Source of the DNA: an uncultured Shewanella sp.
GTDB taxonomy: Bacteria > Pseudomonadota > Gammaproteobacteria > Enterobacterales > Shewanellaceae
Assembly (NCBI RefSeq): GCF_947501665.1
Contig: NZ_CANMWS010000029.1
Location: forward strand, 16,569-80,568
Reading direction: 5' to 3'
DNA: 64,000 nucleotides
Within the stretch, counting starts at the first letter, position 1. The number at the start of each line of letters is the position of its first letter. A model generated the notes under the pieces. The model ran no database searches, was not told the DNA's origin, and saw only the letters and a program-made list of their open reading frames with translations. A program made the position numbers and the translations under genes. Shown here one piece after another: positions 51,695 through 61,462 of the stretch.

Positions 51695-53563
51695 ATGAGC
51701 TGTGATATATCTCCATTTCCTGTACTTGAACAGGCTAACACTCCAGAAGAGCTAAGACAGCTGCCTCAGTCTGTATTACCTCAAGTTGCTGATGAACTAA
51801 GGGCTTTTTTGCTCAATTCTGTGGCAACCTCAAGTGGGCACTTTGCTTCTGGCTTAGGCACAGTTGAGCTCACTGTTGCCTTACATTATGTCTACAATAC
51901 CCCTTTTGATCGTTTAATTTGGGATGTTGGACACCAAGCTTATCCCCATAAGATTTTAACCGGTCGTCGAGATCGCATGCACACCATCAGACAAAAAGGC
52001 GGCATTCATCCTTTTCCTTGGCGTGAAGAAAGCCCCTTTGACACTTTCAGTGTGGGCCATTCCGGCACCTCCGTCAGTGCAGCATTAGGCATGGCCATTG
52101 CCGCTGAAAAAGAGCAAGCCAATCGCAAAGTCGTGGCTGTCATTGGTGATGGTGCCATGACAGGTGGCATGGTATTTGAAGCCCTTAATCATGCAGGTGA
52201 CATTCATAATGACATGTTAATTGTGCTCAATGACAATGAAATGTCCATTTCTGAAAATGTCGGCGCCTTGAACAATCACCTTGCACAATTAATGTCAGGG
52301 CGTTTTTATACCAGCATTCGTGAAAGCAGTAAAAAAGTCCTGCAAAATATGCCCGCCATTAAAGAAATGGCTAAACGTACAGAAGAACACCTTAAGGGCA
52401 TGGTGGTACCTGGCACCTTATTTGAAGAATTTGGCTTTAACTACATTGGCCCCATTGACGGCCATGATGTGGACTCCTTGGTTGAAACCTTACGCAATAT
52501 GCGTCAGCTCAAAGGACCACAAATTCTGCATATAATGACCAAAAAAGGCAAAGGCTATGAACCTGCCGAGAAAGATCCAATCGGCTGGCATGCCGTGCCT
52601 AAATTTGATCATACCCAATTTAAAAAGCCTGCGACAAAACCGAGTTCACCGACGTTCTCCCAAGTCTTTGGAAAATGGCTGTGTGATGTGGCCGAAAATG
52701 ATGAGAAATTACTCGCCATTACCCCTGCAATGCGAGAAGGTTCTGGTATGGTGGAATTTTCCCAGCGTTTTCCCAAGCAATATTTTGACGCCGCGATTGC
52801 TGAGCAACATGCCGTCACCTTAGCAGCGGGGTTAGCCTGTGAAGGTTATCAAGCTGTTGTGGCCATTTACTCGACCTTTTTACAACGTGGCTATGATCAA
52901 CTCATTCATGATGTTGCCTTGCAGAAATTACCCATATTATTTGCCATCGACAGAGGAGGCATTGTGGGCGCCGATGGACCCACTCATCAAGGGGCATTTG
53001 ATTTAAGCTTTATGCGCACAGTGCCTAATATGGTGATCATGACGCCATCAGATGAAAATGAATGCCGACAAATGCTCTACACAGGATATCGTTATCAAGC
53101 CGGTCCTAGTGCGGTTCGTTATCCTCGCGGCTCAGCAACCGGTGCTAAACAAATAGAGACATTAACGCAGATGCCTATTGGCAAAGGCTCGATTAAACGC
53201 CAAGGGAAAAAAGTCGCCATTTTAAATTTTGGCACTTTACTGGCTAACTGCTCACAGGCTGCTGACACACTTAATGCCACTGTTGCCGATATGCGCTTTG
53301 TCAAACCCATCGATACTGATTTAATTGTCAGTCTAGCTCAAGAGCATGATGTGCTCGTCACTGTGGAAGAAAATGCCATTATGGGCGGCGCAGGATCTGC
53401 GGTATTAGAAGTTTTACAACAACATAAGATCTTAAAGCCCGTTTTACAAATTGGCCTACCCGATGAGTTTATTAAACACGGTGCCGCCGATGAAATTTTA
53501 GCGGACTTACAACTTGATAGTAACGGCATTTTACAACAAATTAAGGCCTACCTTGAAGATTAA
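51695..53563 (+). CDS. dxs: 1-deoxy-D-xylulose-5-phosphate synthase
   Basis: A 622-residue ThDP enzyme of the MEP isoprenoid pathway. IWDVGHQAYPHKILTGRRD, GHSGTSVSAALGMA, VIGDGAMTGGMVFEALNHAG and DNEMSISENVGALN are hallmark segments, and the transketolase-like middle and C-terminal domains follow (DRGGIVGADGPTHQGAFD). It condenses pyruvate and glyceraldehyde 3-phosphate. Third gene of xseB-ispA-dxs; a strong terminator follows. Confidence 0.97.
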   Translation: MSCDISPFPVLEQANTPEELRQLPQSVLPQVADELRAFLLNSVATSSGHFASGLGTVELTVALHYVYNTPFDRLIWDVGHQAYPHKILTGRRDRMHTIRQKGGIHPFPWREESPFDTFSVGHSGTSVSAALGMAIAAEKEQANRKVVAVIGDGAMTGGMVFEALNHAGDIHNDMLIVLNDNEMSISENVGALNNHLAQLMSGRFYTSIRESSKKVLQNMPAIKEMAKRTEEHLKGMVVPGTLFEEFGFNYIGPIDGHDVDSLVETLRNMRQLKGPQILHIMTKKGKGYEPAEKDPIGWHAVPKFDHTQFKKPATKPSSPTFSQVFGKWLCDVAENDEKLLAITPAMREGSGMVEFSQRFPKQYFDAAIAEQHAVTLAAGLACEGYQAVVAIYSTFLQRGYDQLIHDVALQKLPILFAIDRGGIVGADGPTHQGAFDLSFMRTVPNMVIMTPSDENECRQMLYTGYRYQAGPSAVRYPRGSATGAKQIETLTQMPIGKGSIKRQGKKVAILNFGTLLANCSQAADTLNATVADMRFVKPIDTDLIVSLAQEHDVLVTVEENAIMGGAGSAVLEVLQQHKILKPVLQIGLPDEFIKHGAADEILADLQLDSNGILQQIKAYLED

Positions 53564-53600
53564 TTGCCCTAACCCTTAGTCTTCACTCAGGTTTTCAATC

Positions 53601-53641
53601 AGCCCCGTTTTGTATCTAGCAATACAAAACGGGGCTTTTTT
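53601..53641 (+). terminator. Rho-independent terminator of xseB-ispA-dxs
   Basis: A perfect 15-bp stem, AGCCCCGTTTTGTAT with its complement, a six-base loop and a T6 run. Confidence 0.95.
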
Positions 53642-53756
53642 ATCACCTTTCATTTAACTCCGCTTTACGCTTTATCTTAGCAAGCACTTACAAACAATCG
53701 TCGTCAATAGCAATTAGAATGTAGGTAGCAATATTAATTCACAACAGATTAAGCCA

Positions 53757-53793
53757 CAAAAAAGCCAGCTAATCACAATAAGCTGGCTTTTTT
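53757..53793. terminator. Second strong hairpin between dxs and grpE
   Basis: AAAAAGCCAGCT pairs with AGCTGGCTTTTT with T-runs on both strands. It may be the original grpE terminator, now separated from grpE by the MITE-like element inserted just after it. Confidence 0.8.
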
Positions 53794-53826
53794 ATTTTAT
53801 TATCATTGTGAGCCTTAAGACTCACC

Positions 53827-54093
53827 TATACCCGTGATACTTCAAGATGCATGTTTTCAGAGTGCGTAAAAGTGCCTAATTCAAGGCGTATTATTACCGA
53901 AATGCTTATTGCCTTTTAAGATAGTACAACGTAGAAGTCGGTGCTTTTACACACTCCCAAAGGGCTGGTTTAAAAGCCTATTATACTGTGTTATTAAACA
54001 TCGGCTTAGAATGACTAGGCTCGATGTTCAATGCCTTGTCTAAAAAGCTTTTAATTCCAGCTGAATACTGCAACTTGAAGCATCACGGGTATA
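53827..54093. mobile_element. MITE-like element, family B copy 2
   Basis: A 267-bp relative of the element at 12442-12694, with the same TATACCCGTGATACTTCAAG left end and a right end of TATACCCGTGATGCTTCAAG (reverse complement). It has a small extra segment near the right end relative to copy 1. It ends four bases before the grpE stop codon and separates grpE from its probable terminator. Confidence 0.78.
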
Positions 54094-54096
54094 TAT

Positions 54097-54726
54097 TTAA
54101 GCGTCGCCTTGAGACACCATCACCATAGCTGGGCGCAGTAAACGCTCATTCAGGACATAGCCTTTTTGCATCACAGCCATAACGGTATTGGCAGGAAACT
54201 CACTGCTTGGCTGCATACCAATAGCTTGATGTAAATCTGGATTAAAAGCATCGCCTTGTGGGCTCACTTGTTTTAAACCAAATTTATCCACGGCACCAAC
54301 GAAACCTTTCAACGTCAACTCTACACCTTCATAAATGCTCTTAGTCGCTTCAGCTTCTGCATCTGTGCCTTCTAATGCACGCTCTAAATTATCAAGAACA
54401 GGTAAAAGTTCATTGGCAAATTTTTCTAAAGCAAATTTACGCGCTTTTTCAACATCCATCGCAGCGCGGCGGCGAATATTGTCAACTTCAGCAGCGGCGC
54501 GAACAACAGAATCTTTTTGCTCAACCACTTTTGCTTCAGCCGCTTTTAGCGCTTGCTCTAATTCTTCTACACGAAAATTAGCCTGAGTCAGCTCATCCAT
54601 CAAGCTCGCTTCTGTTTCAGCCGCTTCTTCAGCTTCGTTAATCAGATCCCCTTCCAATACTTCTTCTGTAACAGTTTCAATATCTTCTGCTTGAATGTTT
54701 TCTGCTTTGTTTGATTCTTTACTCAT
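54097..54726 (-). CDS. grpE: Nucleotide exchange factor GrpE
   Basis: A 209-residue GrpE. An acidic N-terminal tail (AEDIETVTEEVLEGD) leads to a long coiled coil (ELTQANFRVEELEQALKAAE), then VRAAAEVDNIRRRAAMDVEK and the C-terminal beta domain ending VLNERLLRPAMVMVSQG. It releases ADP from DnaK. The ATG at 54726 has GGAG six bases upstream. A sigma-32 promoter lies upstream. It is divergent from nadK, the usual arrangement. Confidence 0.95.
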   Translation of the reverse strand: MSKESNKAENIQAEDIETVTEEVLEGDLINEAEEAAETEASLMDELTQANFRVEELEQALKAAEAKVVEQKDSVVRAAAEVDNIRRRAAMDVEKARKFALEKFANELLPVLDNLERALEGTDAEAEATKSIYEGVELTLKGFVGAVDKFGLKQVSPQGDAFNPDLHQAIGMQPSSEFPANTVMAVMQKGYVLNERLLRPAMVMVSQGDA

Positions 54727-54771
54727 TTTTGCTCCGACTAAAAATGCTTTGTTTCTGCAAGTTATGAGCAT

Positions 54772-54800
54772 ATTATGGGGATCTATTCTAAGGTTTCAAG
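54772..54800 (-). promoter_or_regulatory. Sigma-32 heat-shock promoter of grpE
   Basis: On the reverse strand CTTGAAA is followed after exactly 13 bases by CCCCATAAT, matching the RpoH consensus (CTTGAAA, 13-14 bases, CCCCATnT). A second copy of the -35 and its surroundings (TATTCTA, three bases, TTTCAAGGTCTA on the forward strand) lies 40 bases further upstream at 54824-54845 but has no good -10. Confidence 0.85.
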
Positions 54801-54913
54801 GTCTATACCGTTAACAAAAGGTGTATTCTACCATTTCAAGGTCTAATCCCCCTGAAAAAAGATTTATTTAAAGGTAACAAGCGCCATATCATGAACAAAG
54901 GATCAAATATGTT

Positions 54914-55792
54914 ATGACAAGTCAGTTTAAAACAATCGGCTTGATTGGAAAACCCAATCATCATGGAACCCAGCTCACACTAAAACGCTTAATTAAATGG
55001 CTTTGTGCTCAAAATTTTACTGTGTTGGTTGAAGATAGAGTCGCCGATAAAATAGGCCCTCAAGTAAAAGCTGTCGATTTACTCGAACTCGGCGAACAAT
55101 GTGACTTAGCCATTGTAGTGGGGGGCGACGGTAATATGTTAGGCGCAGCTCGTGTACTCGCTCGATTTGATATCTGCGTTATTGGTGTTAACCGAGGGAA
55201 TTTAGGCTTTTTAACCGATCTGCCACCTGAAGGGTTTGAGAGTATTTTAAATAACGTCTTACAAGGGCAATTTGAAACAGAACATCGCTTTTTATTGGAA
55301 GCTGAAGTCCATCGCCATGGCGAACTTAAATCCTGCAATACAGCAGTCAATGAAGCCGCCTTGCACCCGGGTAAAATTGCCCATATGATCGAGTTTGAAG
55401 TCTATATTGATGATAAATTCATGTATAGTCAGCGTGCAGACGGTATGATAATCGCAACGCCCACTGGTTCAACAGCTTATTCTTTATCCGCAGGCGGCGC
55501 TATTTTAACCCCTAATTTAGAGGCCATGATTTTAGTGCCTATGTTTCCGCACACTTTATCCAGTCGCCCCATTGTTGTTGACGCAAACAGTACCATCACC
55601 TTAGTTGTGTCACCCCATAATGGCGATAACTTAGAAGTAAGCTGTGATGGTCATGTGCATTTATCTGTCTTGCCAGGTGATAAAATCATTATTAAACGAA
55701 GTGAAGATACCCTTAAACTCATTCATCCCGAAGGCCATAGCTATTTTCATGTTCTTAGAAATAAACTGGGATGGGGGAGTAAATTGTTTTAG
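54914..55792 (+). CDS. nadK: NAD kinase
   Basis: A 292-residue NAD kinase. IGLIGKPNHHGTQLTLK, the GGDGN motif VVGGDGNMLGAARVLA with the catalytic Asp, NRGNLGFLTDL, the NE/D loop NTAVNEAALHPG and TPTGSTAYSLSAGG are all present. It makes NADP from NAD and ATP. It is divergent from grpE and followed by a strong terminator. Confidence 0.95.
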   Translation: MTSQFKTIGLIGKPNHHGTQLTLKRLIKWLCAQNFTVLVEDRVADKIGPQVKAVDLLELGEQCDLAIVVGGDGNMLGAARVLARFDICVIGVNRGNLGFLTDLPPEGFESILNNVLQGQFETEHRFLLEAEVHRHGELKSCNTAVNEAALHPGKIAHMIEFEVYIDDKFMYSQRADGMIIATPTGSTAYSLSAGGAILTPNLEAMILVPMFPHTLSSRPIVVDANSTITLVVSPHNGDNLEVSCDGHVHLSVLPGDKIIIKRSEDTLKLIHPEGHSYFHVLRNKLGWGSKLF

Positions 55793-55797
55793 TCCAA

Positions 55798-55845
55798 GTG
55801 CAGGAAAGCATGATATCAGTCATGCTTTACTGCACGCTTTTTTAT
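55798..55845 (+). terminator. Rho-independent terminator of nadK
   Basis: GTGCAGGAAAGCATGA pairs with TCATGCTTTACTGCAC (one mismatch) around a six-base loop, followed by GCTTTTTTATT. Confidence 0.88.
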
Positions 55846-56426
55846 TCATCACTTTTATTGAAGACTCTTCATGAACGAGTAATTTAAGCATAATTGCATA
55901 AATAATTAACAATATCGCGATTTAACGCAGAATAAAGTAATAATTATTAATAATAATTCATATTAGCAATCAAAATAAAATTCAAATATAATCTATCCTC
56001 TCCTAGTGACGATACCGTTATCAACTCGTCGCCGACCTACTTATACTCACTATACCATCTTCATTATTATTTTTATCTTTTTAAACAATAAGTTAAAAAT
56101 ACATCACTGCTTTAATGATTCAGCATTCACACCAGGAAAAAGCACACAAAAAATAAACATTTTCGCAACAAAAATTTAATTAAAAACACACAAAAACACA
56201 CCAAGTGTATATTATGAATATATGTTATATTAAATTAGAATTAGCTTATCTACAGGTAAGCAGTTGATCTCAATAATGTTACAACTTTCATACTATATAC
56301 AAATTTTCTGCATTTCAACATAGATATCAAAGCTCAGCTCAGGATAGTGGACGTCTTTAAATCAAAGCGTGGTCGAGTTAGCCATTTACATTTTACCTCT
56401 ACTTTCTATTAAAGGATCTGCATATT
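55846..56426. other. Long AT-rich region upstream of the M4 protease
   Basis: About 580 very AT-rich bases with no frame longer than ~15 codons on the coding side. It probably contains a regulated promoter for the secreted protease. No operator repeats could be picked with confidence. AAAGGAT lies nine bases before the protease ATG. Confidence 0.45.
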
Positions 56427-58601
56427 ATGTCGCTTATTTATAAGCTCACTCCACTTGCTTTAGCCATTGGACTCAGCGTGTCAGCTCAGGCTGCTCAATG
56501 GCAAACACTTTCACAAAATAATATCCAACATTCAACGTCCATTGACAATGCATCATTATTACAACAACTCAATTTAAATGATGACTATCAAATTCAAGAG
56601 GTCCGTCGAGTCTCCATTGCAGACGGAAAAGAAAAAATTCGTTACAAGCAACTATACCAAGGAATTGAAGTGTATGATGCCAATATTGTTGCTCAAGTCA
56701 ATGAGTGGAATATTGAACAAGCACAATTTGCGACGACCTTACAAAACATTGAAGTGGATCTCAACAGCACCAGCCCTAAACTCTCTTCTCAGCAAGCATT
56801 TGATGCACTTTTAGCGCCCCATTTGTTGTCAGGCAAGATTGAAAATAAGCAGAGCCAACTCTTCATCTACATGGACGCAGATAATCAAGCTCGCTTGGTT
56901 TACCAAGTTTCTTTCTTTGACGCTGGAGTCAACCCAAGTCGCCCCTTTGCCATTATTGATGCCCATAACGGTGAGATTCTGGAGCAATGGGATGGGCTCA
57001 ATCATGCACTCATTGGTACTGGACCGGGTGGTAACGAAAAAACCGGTTTATATGAGTATGGGACAGACTATGAGTATCTTGATGTCACTCAATCTGGCAC
57101 AACTTGTACTATGAACAATGATAACGTTAAAACCATTGATTTAAATGGCGCAACGTCAGGGTCGACTATTCACAGTTTTACTTGCCCCCGTAATGTTCAC
57201 AAAAGCATTAATGGTGCCTACGCACCACTCAATGACGCTCACTTCTTTGGGGGTGTCGTCTTTAATATGTTCAACGATTGGTACGGTACAGCGCCACTCA
57301 GTTTTCAGTTAACCATGCGAGTCCATTATTCTAGCAATTATGAAAACGCTTTTTGGGATGGTTCAGCAATGACCTTTGGTGATGGTGCCAATACCTTTTA
57401 TCCACTAGTGAGTTTAGATGTTTCAGCACATGAAGTCAGCCATGGCTTTACTGAACAAAACTCAGGCTTAGTATACAGCGGTCGCTCAGGGGGTATGAAT
57501 GAAGCCTTTTCAGATATGGCAGGCGAAGCGGCTGAATATTTCATGCACGGCAGCAATGACTGGCTAGTCGGCGCACATATTTTCAAAAGTGAAGGTGCAC
57601 TGCGTTATTTTGCCGATCCCACACTCGATGGGAATTCGATTGGACATGCCGATGACTATTCTTTTGGAATGAATGTTCATTATTCTAGCGGTGTCTTTAA
57701 TAAAGCTTTCTATTTACTCGCCAATACATCAGGCTGGGACACAAAAAAAGCTTTCGCGATTATGGTAAAAGCCAATCAACTTTATTGGACATCCAATTCT
57801 GACTTTGATGAAGGAGGCTGCGGTGCGAAAAAAGCCGCCGATGATCTGGCCTATGATTCTGCTGATGTGATCAGTGCTTTTAATCAGGTGGGCGTCAATG
57901 CCAGTTGCGGTGATACGCCTCCACCCAGTGAAGCTGTTGAGCTGGTCAATGGGGTCGCACTATCGGGGTTATCTGGTAGTTCAAATTCACAAACTCATTA
58001 CTTTATTGATGTCCCAGCAGGCAGTTCTAACTTAAATGTGCAAATGAGCGGTGGTAGTGGCGATGCCGATCTGTATTTAAAAGCGGCGAGTCAACCAACA
58101 ACCGATAGCTATGATTGCCGTCCATATAAAAATGGTAATGATGAAACTTGCAGTGTCAGCGCACCAGATACTGCTCGATATTATGTGATGCTTAATGGTT
58201 ATTCTAGCTATTCAGGCGTCACATTAATGGGAAGTTTTGATGGCGGAGATAATGGTGGCGGGGATCGCTTTGAGAATAATACCAGTGTCTCTATTCCTGA
58301 TAACAATAGCACTGGCGCAACAAGCAGTATTGATGTCACACTAGACAGTAATAGTGCCAGTGTCAGTGTTGAGGTCAGTATTAGCCACACTTATATTGGT
58401 GACTTGAATGTCACTCTTACCAGCCCAACGGGTGACAGTTATAACTTACACAACAACACAGGTGGCAGTGCTAATGACATTAATGAAACATATTCACTTA
58501 GTTTAAGTGGCGATAATGTCAGTGGAGCTTGGCAGCTAAAAGCGGTAGATAATGCCAACCGAGATACTGGCAGTATTGATAACTGGAGCTTAACCTTCTA
58601 A
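56427..58601 (+). CDS. Secreted M4 (thermolysin/vibriolysin-like) metalloprotease
   Basis: A 724-residue prepro-enzyme. Signal peptide (about 1-22, ending AQA); FTP and PepSY propeptide domains (about 40-190); M4 catalytic domain with the zinc site HEVSH at 335-339 and the third ligand Glu359 in GGMNEAFSD; a pre-peptidase C-terminal (PPC) domain (about 495-600, SGSSNSQTHYFIDVPAGSS, GGSGDADLYLKA); and a final P-domain (about 610-724, HTYIGDLNVTLTSPTGDSY). The two extra C-terminal domains are usually removed or aid secretion and substrate binding. It should digest extracellular protein. It is isolated, with a long upstream region. Confidence 0.93.
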   Translation: MSLIYKLTPLALAIGLSVSAQAAQWQTLSQNNIQHSTSIDNASLLQQLNLNDDYQIQEVRRVSIADGKEKIRYKQLYQGIEVYDANIVAQVNEWNIEQAQFATTLQNIEVDLNSTSPKLSSQQAFDALLAPHLLSGKIENKQSQLFIYMDADNQARLVYQVSFFDAGVNPSRPFAIIDAHNGEILEQWDGLNHALIGTGPGGNEKTGLYEYGTDYEYLDVTQSGTTCTMNNDNVKTIDLNGATSGSTIHSFTCPRNVHKSINGAYAPLNDAHFFGGVVFNMFNDWYGTAPLSFQLTMRVHYSSNYENAFWDGSAMTFGDGANTFYPLVSLDVSAHEVSHGFTEQNSGLVYSGRSGGMNEAFSDMAGEAAEYFMHGSNDWLVGAHIFKSEGALRYFADPTLDGNSIGHADDYSFGMNVHYSSGVFNKAFYLLANTSGWDTKKAFAIMVKANQLYWTSNSDFDEGGCGAKKAADDLAYDSADVISAFNQVGVNASCGDTPPPSEAVELVNGVALSGLSGSSNSQTHYFIDVPAGSSNLNVQMSGGSGDADLYLKAASQPTTDSYDCRPYKNGNDETCSVSAPDTARYYVMLNGYSSYSGVTLMGSFDGGDNGGGDRFENNTSVSIPDNNSTGATSSIDVTLDSNSASVSVEVSISHTYIGDLNVTLTSPTGDSYNLHNNTGGSANDINETYSLSLSGDNVSGAWQLKAVDNANRDTGSIDNWSLTF

Positions 58602-58617
58602 ATCAACATGTCATATT

Positions 58618-58653
58618 GATAAGAAGCATCAGCACAAGCAGATGCTTCTTATC
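58618..58653. terminator. Hairpin between the M4 protease and nhaC-like genes
   Basis: GATAAGAAGCATC pairs perfectly with GATGCTTCTTATC around a 10-base loop, between convergent genes. No long T-run. Confidence 0.65.
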
Positions 58654-58657
58654 ATGT

Positions 58658-60040
58658 TTAAGCCAATAAAATAAACCCAATGAAAGCAATAGCCGCGGCA
58701 ATTAATGTATAAGGTAATTGACTTAACCCGTGGCTGAGGAGATTACAGCCCGAGCCTTGTGCCGCTAATACTGTCGAATCAGAGTAAAAACAGGCTTGAC
58801 TACCAAAAGATGAAGCAGATAATAATGCACCAATGACTAGGGGTAAGTCAGCCTCAACCGATTGTGCCAACGGCATGACAATAGGAATAGACACAGCAAA
58901 AATTCCCCAACTCGAGCCGGTCGCAAACGCCAATAATGCCATCGCCACAAATACTGTGGCAGGTAAAAATTGCGCGGTCATAAACGAAGACAGTGACTCA
59001 ATCACATACAAAGACAAAAATAGTTTATCGCAAACATCCTTAAAAACAAATGCCGCCACCACAGTGCCAATCGCCGGTAGCATACTTTTAAATCCATCTA
59101 ACATCTGATCCATCATTTCAGACAGCGGCATGAGTTTTTGTAATAAATAATAGGGAATAGTCATCGCCAATGTAGCCAATAACCCTAGCCAAATATCAAT
59201 GTCAAAATATACAGAAAAGCCCACCAGCAGGAAAATAGGCACAAAGAAATTATGTAAAGCACCTTGGCTGTCAGCCTGCTCAAATTCTTCTTCTATCGCT
59301 TTAAGTGCATATTCATCCGCAGTTTGTACCTCATGATGATCCATATTATTGGCGATAAACTTTCCCGATAATGCTGCTTGCTGTGCCGTTTTCATCGGGC
59401 CTACAGCAGGTATGATCCCCAAAATCACCAATAGTACCACCACAATTGCTAGCCACGCATACAGCATATAAGGGATCGCTTGCATATAAACTTGTACTCC
59501 TTGACCTTGGGCAGCCACACCATTATCAACCAAGAGCCCACCAAAAAATACGGCCCAAGTCGATAACGGTACTAATACACAGATAGGCGCAGCAGTCGAG
59601 TCGACGACATAAGCCAGCATCTCACGTGAAACGTGAAACTTATCTGTCACTCTTTTCATCGTAGAGCCAACGGTTAGTGCATTGAGATAATCATCGATAA
59701 AAATAATCACCCCAAGAAAAAATGTCACGCCCAGAGATGATTTCTGTCCTCGAGCAAATTTAAGGGCATAACGGCCAAAAGCACTCGCCCCTCCGGTACG
59801 GACTAATAACGCAATCAAGGCACCAAAACTACCACAAACAAGAATGAGCCAACCTATGGTTTCATCAGCCATGACTTTTAATGAGATCTGTGAAAAATTC
59901 ACTAACACCTGGCTCGGCTCAATCAATAGTAAACCAATGATCGAACCTATCACTAAAGATAAGATTGGACGACGTAACCAAATCGCTAAAACAATCACCA
60001 CGACAGGGGGAATAAGACTAATCACACTGGGCTCTGACAT
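58658..60040 (-). CDS. NhaC family Na+/H+ antiporter
   Basis: A 460-residue membrane protein with about 11 helices. VIIFIDDYLNALTVGSTMK contains the membrane acidic pair typical of the NhaC/arginine-type antiporter family, and SSWGIFAVSIPIVMPLAQ and GALLSASSFGSQACFYSDST are conserved re-entrant segments. It probably expels Na+ in exchange for protons; some family members exchange malate/lactate or amino acids, so the substrate is open. The gene is monocistronic. Confidence 0.88.
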   Translation of the reverse strand: MSEPSVISLIPPVVVIVLAIWLRRPILSLVIGSIIGLLLIEPSQVLVNFSQISLKVMADETIGWLILVCGSFGALIALLVRTGGASAFGRYALKFARGQKSSLGVTFFLGVIIFIDDYLNALTVGSTMKRVTDKFHVSREMLAYVVDSTAAPICVLVPLSTWAVFFGGLLVDNGVAAQGQGVQVYMQAIPYMLYAWLAIVVVLLVILGIIPAVGPMKTAQQAALSGKFIANNMDHHEVQTADEYALKAIEEEFEQADSQGALHNFFVPIFLLVGFSVYFDIDIWLGLLATLAMTIPYYLLQKLMPLSEMMDQMLDGFKSMLPAIGTVVAAFVFKDVCDKLFLSLYVIESLSSFMTAQFLPATVFVAMALLAFATGSSWGIFAVSIPIVMPLAQSVEADLPLVIGALLSASSFGSQACFYSDSTVLAAQGSGCNLLSHGLSQLPYTLIAAAIAFIGFILLA

Positions 60041-60177
60041 AACTCATCGCTCTCTTTATTATTTTTATTAATCCATAAGTTTTATGAATAGGAAAATACA
60101 CAATGACAAATTTAGCCATTGTTAGACATTAAAAAACTAACACATTGAAAAATCAATCACTACAGAGAATATGCCAG

Positions 60178-61335
60178 CTAACTAGCGGCCTTTTTATCAA
60201 TACAGTAATAAATGATTAAGCCTATTACTATTCCCCAAAAAGCACTACCAATGTGCAAAATGGTCACTCCAGAGGCGGTGATCACAAAGGTTAACACTGC
60301 GCTTATTTCCTTTTGCGCTAATGCCGTTAGTAAGCTGTTTGAAAAAGTGCTCAATAGAGCCAGTCCCGCGAGTCCCATAACTAAGGCACTGGGAAATAAT
60401 AATAATATTTGTGCAATCGTTGCGGCAAATAAGCCCAGCAGAATATAAAAGCACCCTGCCCATACTGCGGCCCAATATCGTTTATTTTTATTAGGGTGCA
60501 CTTCTTCCCCCATGCAAATTGCGGCTGTGATGGCTGCTAAATTAAAAGCAAAGCCACCAAAAGGCGCTAGACATAATCCTGTGAACCCGGTTGTGGCAAT
60601 CAAAGGGGACGCTTTAACAGGATAACGATGGGCTTGCAGCACAGCAAGCCCGGGTAAATTTTGAGAGCACATAGTGACAATAAATAATGGCAGCCCGACA
60701 CCAATGAGGCCTGTATAACTCCATGTCGGTTCGATAAAAATCGGAGCCGCTAATTGCCAATTTACTGTCGTGAATGACAAAGAACCTGAAGCATAACTCA
60801 CCATAATACCTGCAATAAGCACTACAGGAATATTAAATGTCGGCCAACGATATTTGCCTAATAAATACAAAATCAACATGGTCAAAATCAGTACTAGATG
60901 CGATTGCGCCGCAACAAAAATATTCAATACAAATTGCAATAACACTCCAGCCAACATCGCTGCCGCCAGAGAGTGAGGGATCACTTTCATGAGTTTATCC
61001 ATCAACCCCAAGACACCACATAAGGTAATAAGCAATGAACACAATAAAAAACCAGCGACAGCTTCATTTAAACTCACACCACTCAAGCTGGTCACTAATA
61101 ACGCTGCACCAGGCGTAGACCAAGCAGTGAGCAAAGGCACTTTATAATATAAGGATAATATTAAAGTGGATAAGCCCATTCCTATCCCAAGCGCCCACAT
61201 CCATGAAGTTATTTCAGATGACGACGCTCCCACCCCATGAGCAGCATTAAACACTATCACCGCCGAACTGGCATAGGCGACAATAACAGTAACGGCACCC
61301 GATAAGGCAAGAGATAATTGATCTTTTATCGCCAT
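60178..61335 (-). CDS. BenE family (benzoate/H+ symporter-like) transporter
   Basis: A 385-residue BenE-family membrane protein. YASSAVIVFNAAHGVGASSSEI, WSTPGAALLVT (TM3 half helix), FIVTMCSQNLPGLAVLQAHRYP and GFTGLCLAPFGGFAFNLAAI are the family's conserved segments. Its closest well-known relative in E. coli is YdcO, next to the XRE-cupin regulator SutR (YdcN), and here too a divergent XRE-cupin gene lies beside it. The substrate is unknown; benzoate itself is not supported by context. Confidence 0.88.
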   Translation of the reverse strand: MAIKDQLSLALSGAVTVIVAYASSAVIVFNAAHGVGASSSEITSWMWALGIGMGLSTLILSLYYKVPLLTAWSTPGAALLVTSLSGVSLNEAVAGFLLCSLLITLCGVLGLMDKLMKVIPHSLAAAMLAGVLLQFVLNIFVAAQSHLVLILTMLILYLLGKYRWPTFNIPVVLIAGIMVSYASGSLSFTTVNWQLAAPIFIEPTWSYTGLIGVGLPLFIVTMCSQNLPGLAVLQAHRYPVKASPLIATTGFTGLCLAPFGGFAFNLAAITAAICMGEEVHPNKNKRYWAAVWAGCFYILLGLFAATIAQILLLFPSALVMGLAGLALLSTFSNSLLTALAQKEISAVLTFVITASGVTILHIGSAFWGIVIGLIIYYCIDKKAAS

Positions 61336-61425
61336 TGTGTTTCCTTTTTTATTACATCTTCATTATTGAGTCATTTCAGCTCACTTTTAGCTTAGCTAAC
61401 CCTACCTTTCATTATCCCACTATAT

Positions 61426-61442
61426 GTGCGTTATAACATACG
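61426..61442 (+). promoter_or_regulatory. Operator-like site 1 between benE and the XRE gene
   Basis: GTGCGTTATAACATACG, built around the palindrome GTTATAAC. Its reverse complement agrees with site 2 at 14 of 17 positions. It is likely bound by the XRE-cupin regulator. Confidence 0.6.
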
Positions 61443-61462
61443 TCGTAGACAACACTAACATA

